From Amycolatopsis lexingtonensis (GTDB taxonomy: Bacteria > Actinomycetota > Actinomycetes > Mycobacteriales > Pseudonocardiaceae), in contig NZ_JADBEG010000001.1 in the NCBI RefSeq assembly GCF_014873755.1, positions 4,280,501-4,344,500 on the forward strand: a stretch of DNA of 64,000 nt. The letters run 5' to 3'. Positions 57,231 through 64,000 of the stretch are shown piece by piece. Within the stretch, counting starts at the first letter, position 1. The number at the start of each line of letters is the position of its first letter. The position numbers and the translations under genes were made by a program. Under the pieces are notes generated by a model. It saw nothing but the letters and a program-made list of their open reading frames with translations, was not told the DNA's origin and did no database searches.

Positions 57231-59795
57231 GTGGCACCCCGTCCACCGTGGCGCGTGGTACTGGCCGGTACCGCAGTCGCGGCGCTCGGCCTCACCGCGC
57301 TCAGCCCGGTAAGCGCTTTCGCCGCGGACACCGACTACGAGTCCGAAACCGCCGTGATCTCCCAAGGCGCCGTCGAGTCGAACCACGCCGGGTACTCCGG
57401 CACCGGGTTCGTCAACTTCGACAACGTCGTGGGCAGTTACGTCGAGTACGCCGTGAACGCCGCCCAGGCCGGCACGCACACCCTGACTTTCCGCTACGCC
57501 AACGGAACCGCCGACAACCGGCCGGTGAAGCTCACCGTCGACGGCGGGGACAAGGGCACCGTCGACTTCCCCGGCACCGGCTCCTGGACCACCTGGAAGA
57601 CCGCCACCGCGACCGTGCAGCTGACCGCCGGCGTCAACAAGGTCCGGACCACCGCGACCACCGCCAACGGCGGCCCGAACGCGGACAAGCTCACCGATAC
57701 CTTCACCGCGCCGGTCGATCCCGAACCGCCGACGCCGCCGACGAACCTCAAGGCGAGCAACATCCTGCCCACCGCGGCGACCTTCAGCTGGACCGCCGCG
57801 ACCGACAACGTCGGCGTCGTCCGCTACGAGATCAACCGCGGCGGCAACACCCTCAAGACCGTCGACGGGAACACCACGACGGCGACCGTGGACAACCTGA
57901 CGCCGAACACGGCCTACGACATCTCGGTCGGCGCGTTCGACGCCGCCGGCAACCCGTCGCAGCAGAGCAACGTGGTCACCTTCACCACGCCGCCGAGCAA
58001 CGACACCACCCCGCCCTCCGTGCCGGGCAGCCTGCGCTCCACCGGCGTCACCGCGAACAGCGTTTCCCTGGCGTGGAACGCTTCCACCGACGACAGCGGC
58101 ACGATCGCGGGCTACGACGTCTACCAGGGCAGCGCGAAGGTGGCCACGACGACGTCGCTCGGCACGACGATCACCGGGCTCGACCCGAACACCTCATACA
58201 CCTTCACGGTCAAGGCGCGCGACCCCGACGGCAACAGCTCCGCGGCCAGCAACGCGGTCACCGTCAAGACGTCCGCTCCGGGCGGCGCAGGAGGCATCCC
58301 GGAGTACGACAAGGACATCGCGAAGGTCGACCTCGGCTGGTCGGTGGCCTTCCTGCCGAACGGCAACGCGCTGGTGACCGAGCGGGACCGGTTCGAGCTC
58401 GTGCTCGTCACGCCGTCCGGCCAGAAGACCACACTGGGCAAGGTGCCGGGCGTGGTCACGACGAGCGGCGAAGGCGGCCTCCTCGGCGTCGCGATCTCGC
58501 CGAACTGGTCGAGTGACCACGCGGTCTACCTGTACCACACGGCATCCGGGGACAACCGGATCGTGAAGATGACCTACGACGGCACCACGCTGTCCTCGAC
58601 GTCGACGCCGGTGCTGACCGGGATCGCCAAGAACCGCTACCACAACGGCGGGCGGATCAAGTTCGGCCCGGACGGCAAGCTGTACGCCACCGTCGGCGAC
58701 GCGAAGAACAGCGACAACGCGCAGAACAAGAGCTCGCTCAACGGGAAGATCCTCCGGCTCAACCCGGACGGCTCGGCGCCCGGCGACAACCCGTTCTACG
58801 CCACCGGCGGCAACGCGCGGTACGTCTGGAGCTACGGGCACCGCAACCCGCAGGGCCTGGCCTGGGATTCGCGCGGCCAGCTGTGGGCGGCGGAGTTCGG
58901 CGAGAGCAGCCAGGACGAGCTGAACCTGATCCAGAAGGGCGGCAACTTCGGCTGGCCGAGCTGCGAAGGCACGCAGGGCAGCTGCAGCGGCTTCATCGCC
59001 CCGAAGAAGACCTGGCCGACGTCGCAGGCGGGGCCGTCCGGGATCGAGATCGTCAACGACTGGATCTACATCGCCGGCGTCACCGGCCAGCAGATGTTCG
59101 CCACGCAGATCAACGCGGCGGGCACGGGCATCGGCACGGTGTCCACGCTGTTCTCCGGCCGCTGGGGCCGCCTCCGCTCGGTCACGAAGACCCCGGACGG
59201 CGGGCTGTGGCTCACCTCGACCAACAACGACAAGAACGGCGGCACGCCGTCGGTGCTGGACAACGTCATCGTGCGGCTGAAGTTCCCGGGCGGCAGCACC
59301 CCGGGCGCCTTCAAGCTGACGAGCTCCGCTTTCGCCGACAACGCCACCATCCCGGACAAGTACACCTGCGCCGGGGACGGCACGGCGGGCCAGGACCCGT
59401 CGCCGCCGCTCGCGTGGGGCGCCGCCGAGGGCGCCAAGGGCTACGCGGTCGTGTTCGCCGACACCGCGAACGGCGGGAACAAGCTGCACTGGGCGATCTG
59501 GGACGTCCCGGCGTCGGCCCGCGCCCTGCCGGAAGGGCTCGGCGCCGGGTACAGCGTGCCGGACCAGGGCGGGGCCAAGCAGAAGGCGATGGGCAGCGGG
59601 GCGAACGCCCAGAAGTTCTTCGGCCCCTGCCCGGGCGGGTCCAGCCACCCGTACGCGTTCACGCTCTACGCCCTGAACACCGCGACCGTCCCCGGCCTGT
59701 CGTCGTCCTCGACGATGGCCCAGATCGAAACGGCGATCAAGGGCGCGTCGACGGCCAACGTGGTGCTGCGCGGCAAGTCCAGCGCGGCCGCCTAG
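57231..59795 (+). CDS. Secreted CBM-FN3-FN3-glucose/sorbosone dehydrogenase-PEBP fusion protein
   Basis: An 854-aa exported protein from GTG 57231. Signal peptide about 1-31 (ending SAFA-AD); a CBM6/35-like beta-sandwich about 35-160 (SNHAGYSGTGFVNFDNVVGS); two fibronectin type III domains about 168-255 and 264-350 (each with a PxxP start and Y-x-V-x-A-x-D end); a PQQ-dependent sugar dehydrogenase beta-propeller about 365-690 (GWSVAFLPNGNALVTERDRF, GEGGLLGVAISPNW, WSYGHRNPQGLAWDSRGQLW, ELNLIQKGGNFGWPSCEG); and a C-terminal YbhB/PEBP-type domain about 700-850 (SSAFADNATIPDKYTCAGDG, LHWAIWDVPASARALPEG). It probably binds polysaccharide and oxidises sugars or aldoses outside the cell. The PEBP addition is unusual. 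Confidence 0.9.
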   Translation: MAPRPPWRVVLAGTAVAALGLTALSPVSAFAADTDYESETAVISQGAVESNHAGYSGTGFVNFDNVVGSYVEYAVNAAQAGTHTLTFRYANGTADNRPVKLTVDGGDKGTVDFPGTGSWTTWKTATATVQLTAGVNKVRTTATTANGGPNADKLTDTFTAPVDPEPPTPPTNLKASNILPTAATFSWTAATDNVGVVRYEINRGGNTLKTVDGNTTTATVDNLTPNTAYDISVGAFDAAGNPSQQSNVVTFTTPPSNDTTPPSVPGSLRSTGVTANSVSLAWNASTDDSGTIAGYDVYQGSAKVATTTSLGTTITGLDPNTSYTFTVKARDPDGNSSAASNAVTVKTSAPGGAGGIPEYDKDIAKVDLGWSVAFLPNGNALVTERDRFELVLVTPSGQKTTLGKVPGVVTTSGEGGLLGVAISPNWSSDHAVYLYHTASGDNRIVKMTYDGTTLSSTSTPVLTGIAKNRYHNGGRIKFGPDGKLYATVGDAKNSDNAQNKSSLNGKILRLNPDGSAPGDNPFYATGGNARYVWSYGHRNPQGLAWDSRGQLWAAEFGESSQDELNLIQKGGNFGWPSCEGTQGSCSGFIAPKKTWPTSQAGPSGIEIVNDWIYIAGVTGQQMFATQINAAGTGIGTVSTLFSGRWGRLRSVTKTPDGGLWLTSTNNDKNGGTPSVLDNVIVRLKFPGGSTPGAFKLTSSAFADNATIPDKYTCAGDGTAGQDPSPPLAWGAAEGAKGYAVVFADTANGGNKLHWAIWDVPASARALPEGLGAGYSVPDQGGAKQKAMGSGANAQKFFGPCPGGSSHPYAFTLYALNTATVPGLSSSSTMAQIETAIKGASTANVVLRGKSSAAA

Positions 59796-59843
59796 AAGCC
59801 GCGGCAGGGGTGACCGGAGCGGCGCCGGTCACCCCTGCCGCCC

Positions 59844-60212
59844 TCACCCCTGTTCAGCGAGGCTGCGCAGGTGTGCGTCGACGTCGAAGCCGTGTTCCTC
59901 CAGCCGCCGCCGGGCGAGCAGGAGCTCGTCCGGGGTGAACAGCTCCGAGTACTCCGCGCGGAGCATCGTCGCCTCCGAGCTGCGGCCGAGCTGGTTCTTC
60001 TCCCAGAGCACGGTGAACCCGCCGGCGGTCCCGGCGCCGCGCAGCAACAGGCGGGCCGCCTCGACGCCGCCGTGCTCGCGCACCATCCGCTCGAACTGGG
60101 CCGGCCGGTAGCCGTAGTCCTTGGCCAGGACCCGGCAGCCGTCGAGCAGGTCCTCGGTGAACCGCGCGGCGAGGCGGGGATCGGCCGGGACGGGAGTGGC
60201 GGGTTCGGGCAT
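59844..60212 (-). CDS. Unknown 122-aa protein
   Basis: A small helical, acidic protein from ATG 60212: LAARFTEDLLDGCRVLAKDY, EARLLLRG-like helices, then GGFTVLWEKNQLGRSSEATM and the end YSELFTPDELLLARRRLEEH. I recall the pattern 'GFT-LWE...ELFTxxELxxARxRLEExGF' from many uncharacterised bacterial proteins (unchecked). The function is unknown. The frame stays open far upstream, but only because of biased composition and the family B repeats. Confidence 0.7.
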   Translation of the reverse strand: MPEPATPVPADPRLAARFTEDLLDGCRVLAKDYGYRPAQFERMVREHGGVEAARLLLRGAGTAGGFTVLWEKNQLGRSSEATMLRAEYSELFTPDELLLARRRLEEHGFDVDAHLRSLAEQG

Positions 60213-60374
60213 CGGGCACCTCTCGACGGGACGGCTTCCCTGATTAATCGCGAACGGGGCCGGTTTCGCTACGCCGTTCGGGAAGGCAATCTGCGAATGC
60301 CACTCTCTGTGCCCAGAATAACGGACAAATACGGCGAACGGGAACTGCCGGTGTCCTCTGCCATGCTGGGCGGC

Positions 60375-60887
60375 ATGCGAACCGTGGTCCACGGCGAGAT
60401 TCCCGTCCACTATGGACAGATCTACGTCCACAGCGCGGGCGGCGAGCCGTTCGAAGGCGATCTTTCGGCGTGCTTCGCCGGTCAGCGCAACGGGCTGTGC
60501 GGCGCCGCCGTGGCCGGGACGTTGTTCCTGCTCACCGGCTTGCACACCGGGGAGGTCGGGTTCACCGCCGAGGTGCACGAAACCGAGCCGCCCGACGCCG
60601 GCGGCGAGGACGTCGTCGAGGCGCCGTTCCCCGTGGCGGGCCCGGCGAGGCTCGTGACCTGGAGCGGCGAGGACTGGTGGGACCTGGAGCTGCCCCCTGG
60701 CGACTACCGCGTCCGGTACAGCGGGACGGGCATGGACGCCGGCGACGGTCCCGGGCCGGAGAGCTATCTGCTGCAGTTCTGGCCCGCGCCGCCCGCGCCC
60801 GACGCGGTGGTCCGGCACCACAGCGCGGCCGCCGCGTACTGGCACGACTTCGCGCGGAAGCTGCCCGCGCCGGGCGGGGTCACCTGA
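60375..60887 (+). CDS. Conserved actinobacterial protein of unknown function, 170 aa
   Basis: A soluble protein: MRTVVHGEIPVHYGQIYVHS, a Gly/Ala-rich middle (RNGLCGAAVAGTLFLLTGLH), WSGEDWWDLELPPGDYRVRY and the C-terminal GPESYLLQFWPAPPAPDAVV followed by AYWHDFARKL. The end, with 'YLLQFWPAPPAPD..VVR', is a pattern I associate with a common uncharacterised actinobacterial family (unchecked). ATG 60375 is chosen; ATG 60363 is four codons upstream. It is divergent from the 122-aa gene. Confidence 0.7.
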   Translation: MRTVVHGEIPVHYGQIYVHSAGGEPFEGDLSACFAGQRNGLCGAAVAGTLFLLTGLHTGEVGFTAEVHETEPPDAGGEDVVEAPFPVAGPARLVTWSGEDWWDLELPPGDYRVRYSGTGMDAGDGPGPESYLLQFWPAPPAPDAVVRHHSAAAAYWHDFARKLPAPGGVT

Positions 60888-61214
60888 GTCGGGCGGCTCG
60901 CGCCGGACCCCGCGGCCGCCGTCCCCGGGCTCGGCGAAGTCGCGGCGGCCCCTCGGCGGCGGCTCCGCCGATGTCTTGAATGAGTCATTCAAGACGCCGG
61001 AGGTCGGGGTCCCGGCAAAGTCACGCGGCTGGGCCGCTCTGCCGCCGGTGACCCGCTCGCCCGACGTCTTGAATGACTCATTCAGGTCTTCGGAGGTCCT
61101 GAATGAGTCATTCAAGACGCTGGTGCAACGCTGCGGGCTGCACCGACGCGACTTTGCCGGAGCCCTGACGCCGGAGGTCCTGAATGACTCATTCAAGACC
61201 ATGCGAACCCGCGG
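60888..61214. repeat. Array of family B palindromes between convergent genes
   Basis: 327 bp without a gene. It holds GTC-TTGAATGAGTCATTCAA-GAC (60973-60995), the 53-bp composite (61066-61118) and a half element (61177-61199). The spacers also share a CCGGCAAAGTC-like motif in direct (61012 region) and inverted (61150 region) copies, so the array looks assembled from repeated modules. It lies between the convergent 170-aa and TetR genes and probably ends both transcripts. Confidence 0.8.
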
Positions 61215-61823
61215 TCACCAGCCGAACAAGCCGCCCATGATGCGGGCGCAGCGGGACGTCATCGCGGCCGCGTCCTCGTCCGGGCGGTCGATCCACCAGC
61301 TGATCAGCGAGTCGACCACGCCGGTCCAGACCTGGGCGATGGCCTCGATGTCGACCGGGTCGGCCAGGCCGCGCGAAGTCATCAGCTCCGTCGCGCCCAG
61401 CAGCGCGAAGGCGTCCAGGCGGCGCCGGTAGTCCGCGGCCGCGCCGGCGATGTCGCCCGTCGCCGGCACCGTCGCGTCGCGCAGCAGGCGCCACGCGTAG
61501 CGGTCGTGGTCGAACGTCGTGAAGATCGCGGACAGCACCTTGAGCGGCATCTTCTCGGGCTCGCCGCCGCCCGCCATGGTCGTCGCGACGCCCTCGGTGA
61601 GCCGGTCGCCCGCGCGGTGGAGGCAGGCCAGGTAGAGGCCGTCCTTCGAGCCGAAGTACTGGTACAGCAACGGCTTCGTGACCCCGACGCGGCGCGCGAT
61701 CTCGACCATCGACGCGCCCGCGTACCCCGCCCGGCCGAACTCCTCGGTGCCGGCCACGACGAGCTGGGCCTCGCGTTCCTCGCGGGGCATCCCCTTGGTC
61801 CCGACCGCCCTTGACTCCGTCAC
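61215..61823 (-). CDS. TetR-family transcriptional regulator
   Basis: A 202-aa repressor from GTG 61823 (TAGGCT lies 7 nt upstream; ATG 61844 would place the -10 box inside the gene). HTH: AQLVVAGTEEFGRAGYAGAS through MVEIARRVGVTKPLLYQYFG and SKDGLYLACL. The C-terminal ligand domain is helical with WRLLRDATVPATGDIAGAAA. It is divergent from the sterol-desaturase-type gene and likely represses it through the palindrome at 61858-61868, perhaps sensing a lipid (inference). Confidence 0.92.
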   Translation of the reverse strand: MTESRAVGTKGMPREEREAQLVVAGTEEFGRAGYAGASMVEIARRVGVTKPLLYQYFGSKDGLYLACLHRAGDRLTEGVATTMAGGGEPEKMPLKVLSAIFTTFDHDRYAWRLLRDATVPATGDIAGAAADYRRRLDAFALLGATELMTSRGLADPVDIEAIAQVWTGVVDSLISWWIDRPDEDAAAMTSRCARIMGGLFGW

Positions 61824-61893
61824 GCCGCAGAGCCTAGCGTTCATGAAGTGACCCTTGGGTAAGTTACCGTATGGTCAGATACAAGGAGGCGAC
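61824..61893. promoter_or_regulatory. TetR/sterol-desaturase divergent promoter with palindromic operator
   Basis: The palindrome GGTAA-G-TTACC (61858-61868) overlaps the region just upstream of TATGGT (61870-61875), a possible -10 for the plus-strand gene; AAGGAGG precedes GTG 61894. On the minus strand TAGGCT (61836-61831) and 7 nt lead to GTG 61823. Confidence 0.6.
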
Positions 61894-62754
61894 GTGGCCG
61901 AGTTCCTGGCGCACCTGCGCGACCCCGTGTTGTTCGCGACCCCGGTGTTCCTGCTGTTCGTGGCGATCGAGATCGTCGCGGTGCACGTGCTCGGCCACGA
62001 CGACAACGTGGTCGGCTACAGCGTCGCCGACACCCGCACGAGCATGCTCATGGGCACCGTCGCGGTCGGCGTCAACGGGCTGTTCCGGCTGGTGATGCTC
62101 TTCGTCTTCGCGGCGCTGTTCGAACTCGCGCCGGTGCGGCTGGATCCGCACGACTGGTGGACGTGGGTGCTCATGCTGCTCGGCCAGGAGCTGGTGTTCT
62201 ACGCCTACCACCGGGCCAGCCACCGCGTGCGGCTGCTGTGGGCCGGGCACCAGGTCCACCACTCCAGCGAGCACTACAACTTCTCGACGGCGCTGCGCCA
62301 GAAGTGGACCCCGTACTTCCAGCTGCCGTTCTGGTCGGTGCTGGCGCTGTGCGGGATCCCGCCGTGGATGATCCTGACCGGGCTCTCGATCGACCTCGTC
62401 TACCAGTTCTTCGTGCACACCGAGAAGGTCGGCAAGCTGCCGCGCTGGTTCGAGTACGTCTTCAACACCCCGTCGCACCACCGCGTCCACCACGGCAGCG
62501 ACGCCGAATACCTCGACGCCAACTACGGCGGCATCCTGATCATCTGGGATCGGCTGTTCGGCAGCTTCGTCCCCGAGGGCAAGCGGCCGACGTACGGGCT
62601 GACGACGAACATCGGGACGTACAACCTGCTGAAGGTCGGCTTCCACGAATACGGCTCGATCCTGCGCGACCTCCGCGGCGCGCGGACCTGGCGCGAGCGC
62701 GCGGGCTACGTGTTCGGGCCGCCCGGCTGGCAGCCCGAACACGCGCTCGTCTGA
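61894..62754 (+). CDS. Sterol desaturase/fatty acid hydroxylase family protein
   Basis: A 286-aa di-iron membrane enzyme. Four or five hydrophobic segments surround the His clusters YHRASHRVRLLWAGHQVHHS and NTPSHHRVHHGSD, with a further HTEK motif between. Relatives hydroxylate or desaturate sterols, carotenoids and fatty acids. GTG 61894 with AAGGAGG 4-5 nt before is chosen; an upstream in-frame ATG at 61855 lies within the operator zone. It converges on gpgS with a 3-bp gap. Confidence 0.9.
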   Translation: MAEFLAHLRDPVLFATPVFLLFVAIEIVAVHVLGHDDNVVGYSVADTRTSMLMGTVAVGVNGLFRLVMLFVFAALFELAPVRLDPHDWWTWVLMLLGQELVFYAYHRASHRVRLLWAGHQVHHSSEHYNFSTALRQKWTPYFQLPFWSVLALCGIPPWMILTGLSIDLVYQFFVHTEKVGKLPRWFEYVFNTPSHHRVHHGSDAEYLDANYGGILIIWDRLFGSFVPEGKRPTYGLTTNIGTYNLLKVGFHEYGSILRDLRGARTWRERAGYVFGPPGWQPEHALV

Positions 62755-62757
62755 GGG

Positions 62758-63732
62758 CTACGCCGTGTGCCGCAGCGCGAGGCTGTTCAGCGGCGGGCGC
62801 TGCGGCGACGTCAGGTCGGTCAGCACCAGCTCGCGCTCCACCCCGCTGTCCGAAGCGCCCCGCTGGAACTGGGCGAGCATGGTGGCCGGCGGGACGGCGG
62901 TCACGAGCCGGTCGTAGCGCTGCAAGCGGTCGAACAGCGTCTGCATGATCTGCCCGGCCATCCGGCCCAGCGCCTGCGTGCTCTGGTGCCGGTGGACGCG
63001 GTGGCCGAGGTCGACCTGGGCGAGCGCGTCGAGGCCGCGCAGCTCCAGCAGGTCGATGAGGTGCCCGATCTCGACGCCGTAGTTGGCGACGAACGGGATG
63101 CTCTCCAGCACCTCGCGGCGGCCCGCGTACTCGCCCGCGAGGGGCTGGACGAAGCCGGACAGCTCCGGCCAGAACATGTTGAGCAGCGGCCGCGCGACGA
63201 GTTCGGTGACGCGGCCGCCGCCGTCGGCCTCGGTGCCCAGCGGGCGGTGGTAGAAGCCCTTGACGTAGGCGACCGACGGGTCCACGAGGAGCGGGCCGAG
63301 CAGCCCGGTCACGTAGTCCGTGGTGAAGTCGTGCAGGTCGCCGTCGACGAAGACGACGAGGTCGCCGGTCGTCGCCGCGACGCCCTTCCAGAGCGCCTCG
63401 CCCTTGCCCGGCAGGCCGCCGAGGTCGGGGAAGACGGCGTCCTGCGCGACGACGTCCGCCCCCGCGGCGGCGGCGACTTCGGCGGTGGCGTCGGTCGAGT
63501 GGCTGTCGACGACGAGGATCTCGTCGACGAGCAGGCCCAGGAGCTCGTCCCGGATGGCGGCGACGATCGCGCCGACGGTGGCTTCTTCGTTCCGCGCCGG
63601 GATGACGACGGAAACAGTGGTCCGTCCCTTGGCCGCGACGAGTTCCGCGAGGGTCCGGTCCCCCGCCTTGCTGCTGCGCCGGGTGAGCCAGGTGCCGACC
63701 TCAGGCGACACCTGCAGGCGTGCGTTGCGCAT
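62758..63732 (-). CDS. gpgS: Glucosyl-3-phosphoglycerate synthase
   Basis: A 324-aa GT81-type glycosyltransferase: TVSVVIPARNEEATVGAIVA, LGGLPGKGEALWKGVAATTG, metal-binding VVFVDGDLHDF, ELSGFVQPLAGEYAGRREVL and HRVHRHQSTQALGRMAGQIM. It joins glucose from a nucleotide donor to 3-phosphoglycerate, the first step to glucosylglycerate and methylglucose lipopolysaccharide in actinobacteria. AAGGGGAAAGC precedes the ATG. Confidence 0.93.
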   Translation of the reverse strand: MRNARLQVSPEVGTWLTRRSSKAGDRTLAELVAAKGRTTVSVVIPARNEEATVGAIVAAIRDELLGLLVDEILVVDSHSTDATAEVAAAAGADVVAQDAVFPDLGGLPGKGEALWKGVAATTGDLVVFVDGDLHDFTTDYVTGLLGPLLVDPSVAYVKGFYHRPLGTEADGGGRVTELVARPLLNMFWPELSGFVQPLAGEYAGRREVLESIPFVANYGVEIGHLIDLLELRGLDALAQVDLGHRVHRHQSTQALGRMAGQIMQTLFDRLQRYDRLVTAVPPATMLAQFQRGASDSGVERELVLTDLTSPQRPPLNSLALRHTA

Positions 63733-63809
63733 GCTTTCCCCTTCCCTCGATCACTTCCGAGGTTCGAGGTGCCGCGTTTCGGGCACGGCTCCCCGGCGCT
63801 ACCGCGGTG

Positions 63810-63833
63810 TTACGAGATGGCGCTTCTCGTTAA
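63810..63833. promoter_or_regulatory. Imperfect inverted repeat near the right edge
   Basis: TTACGAGA (63810-63817) mirrors TCTCGTTAA (63825-63833) with one extra base. It lies between gpgS and a possible rightward gene and may be an operator. Confidence 0.3.
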
Positions 63834-63900
63834 CCGCGTACGGCTTGGCGGAGGGAATCACCGCATACGAGCCGGACCGGCGCCCGGTCGGCAGAACACG

Positions 63901-64000
63901 GTGTTCACCTACCTGGGCCTGGAAGCCTGGGGCGACGACTACGCGCCCGGCGAGCTGCTGGCGACCCGCCGGCGACAGCTGACCCGCAGCGCCCCAATGT
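63901..64000 (+). CDS. Possible start of an unidentified gene (3' truncated)
   Basis: From GTG 63901 an open frame reads MFTYLGLEAWGDDYAPGELL, then ATRRRQLTRSAPM to the window end; the same frame could start at ATG 63817. The amino-acid mix looks coding, but only 33 codons are visible and no family is recognised. There is no clear ribosome site. Confidence 0.3.
   Translation, partial: MFTYLGLEAWGDDYAPGELLATRRRQLTRSAPM

Noticed and set aside
60973..61199. Repeat array considered as a CRISPR
   Set aside because: Units are palindromes with irregular spacing and mixed orientation, spacers themselves share repeats, and no cas genes are present.
59844..61202. A 452-codon minus-strand open frame
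   Set aside because: Its first 330 codons cross the palindromic repeats and the antisense of the 170-aa gene; only the last 122 codons look like a protein.
60977..61431. Short peptides with repeated LNESFKT/LNDSFRTSE motifs read through the palindromes
   Set aside because: The repeats in protein come from the DNA palindromes in several frames and both strands; no starts or ribosome sites fit.
63320..63982. Plus-strand 220-codon frame at the right edge
   Set aside because: It is antisense to gpgS for most of its length and rich in Ser/Arg; only the frame from 63901 is kept, at low confidence.

Overview
This 64-kb window is high-GC actinobacterial chromosome, most probably from the family Pseudonocardiaceae. 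An Amycolatopsis-like organism is my best guess: it rests on codon and GC style, gene order and palindromic intergenic repeats I associate with that genus, and it is an inference. No rRNA, tRNA, CRISPR array, prophage or intact insertion sequence was seen. GTG starts, 4-bp stop/start overlaps and leaderless promoters (a TANNNT box 6-7 nt before the start codon) are common.

Layout. 1-4 kb: the end of a sulfate-activation CysN-CysC fusion, a methyltransferase, a two-component pair whose response regulator is frameshifted, and a secreted snapalysin-type protease. 4.2-7.9 kb: a UbiB/ABC1 kinase, a signal-peptidase-like protein lacking its catalytic residues, and YnfA and DUF4184 membrane proteins facing away from each other across only 17 bp. 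7.9-14.3 kb: the complete SUF iron-sulfur operon sufR-B-D-C-S-U-T, with a likely SufR operator over the sufR start. 14.4-20.1 kb: mptB-like mannosyltransferase, an ABC exporter, a small membrane protein, heme A synthase and a fatty-acid desaturase.

20.1-22.1 kb is a lower-GC island: IS5-type transposase debris, a 19-codon mini-gene with its own terminator, an unknown 397-residue-class protein and a 58-aa membrane protein. 22.1-29.3 kb: ATP-grasp protein, quinone oxidoreductase, FKBP lipoprotein, HelD-type RNA polymerase motor, two unknown proteins and ctaB. 29.6-37.8 kb: pentose-phosphate operon tkt-tal-pgi-zwf-opcA-pgl. The order suf / mptB / ABC / ctaA / qor / ctaB / tkt-tal-zwf-opcA-pgl matches the block I know from Mycobacterium tuberculosis (about Rv1445c to Rv1466); pgi is an addition here. 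37.8-41.8 kb: a TetR and FAD-monooxygenase pair, an orphan histidine kinase, RbpA. 41.8-45.2 kb: gap-pgk-tpiA-secG. These two sugar operons supply NADPH and triose flux, while ctaA/ctaB make heme A for the oxidase and SUF supplies Fe-S clusters.

45.8-64 kb is more accessory: an AlkZ-like winged-helix protein, LysE exporter, ArsR and F420-type oxidoreductase, a three-gene SMC/kleisin-like operon resembling MksFEB/JetABC with no JetD nuclease nearby, a PPOX flavoprotein, a shortened HemF homologue, a secreted CBM-FN3-sugar dehydrogenase-PEBP fusion, unknown proteins, a TetR/sterol-desaturase pair and GpgS. Three families of perfect or near-perfect intergenic palindromes (24331-24380, 41138-41186, and 56971-57023 plus 60973-61200) sit mostly between convergent genes.
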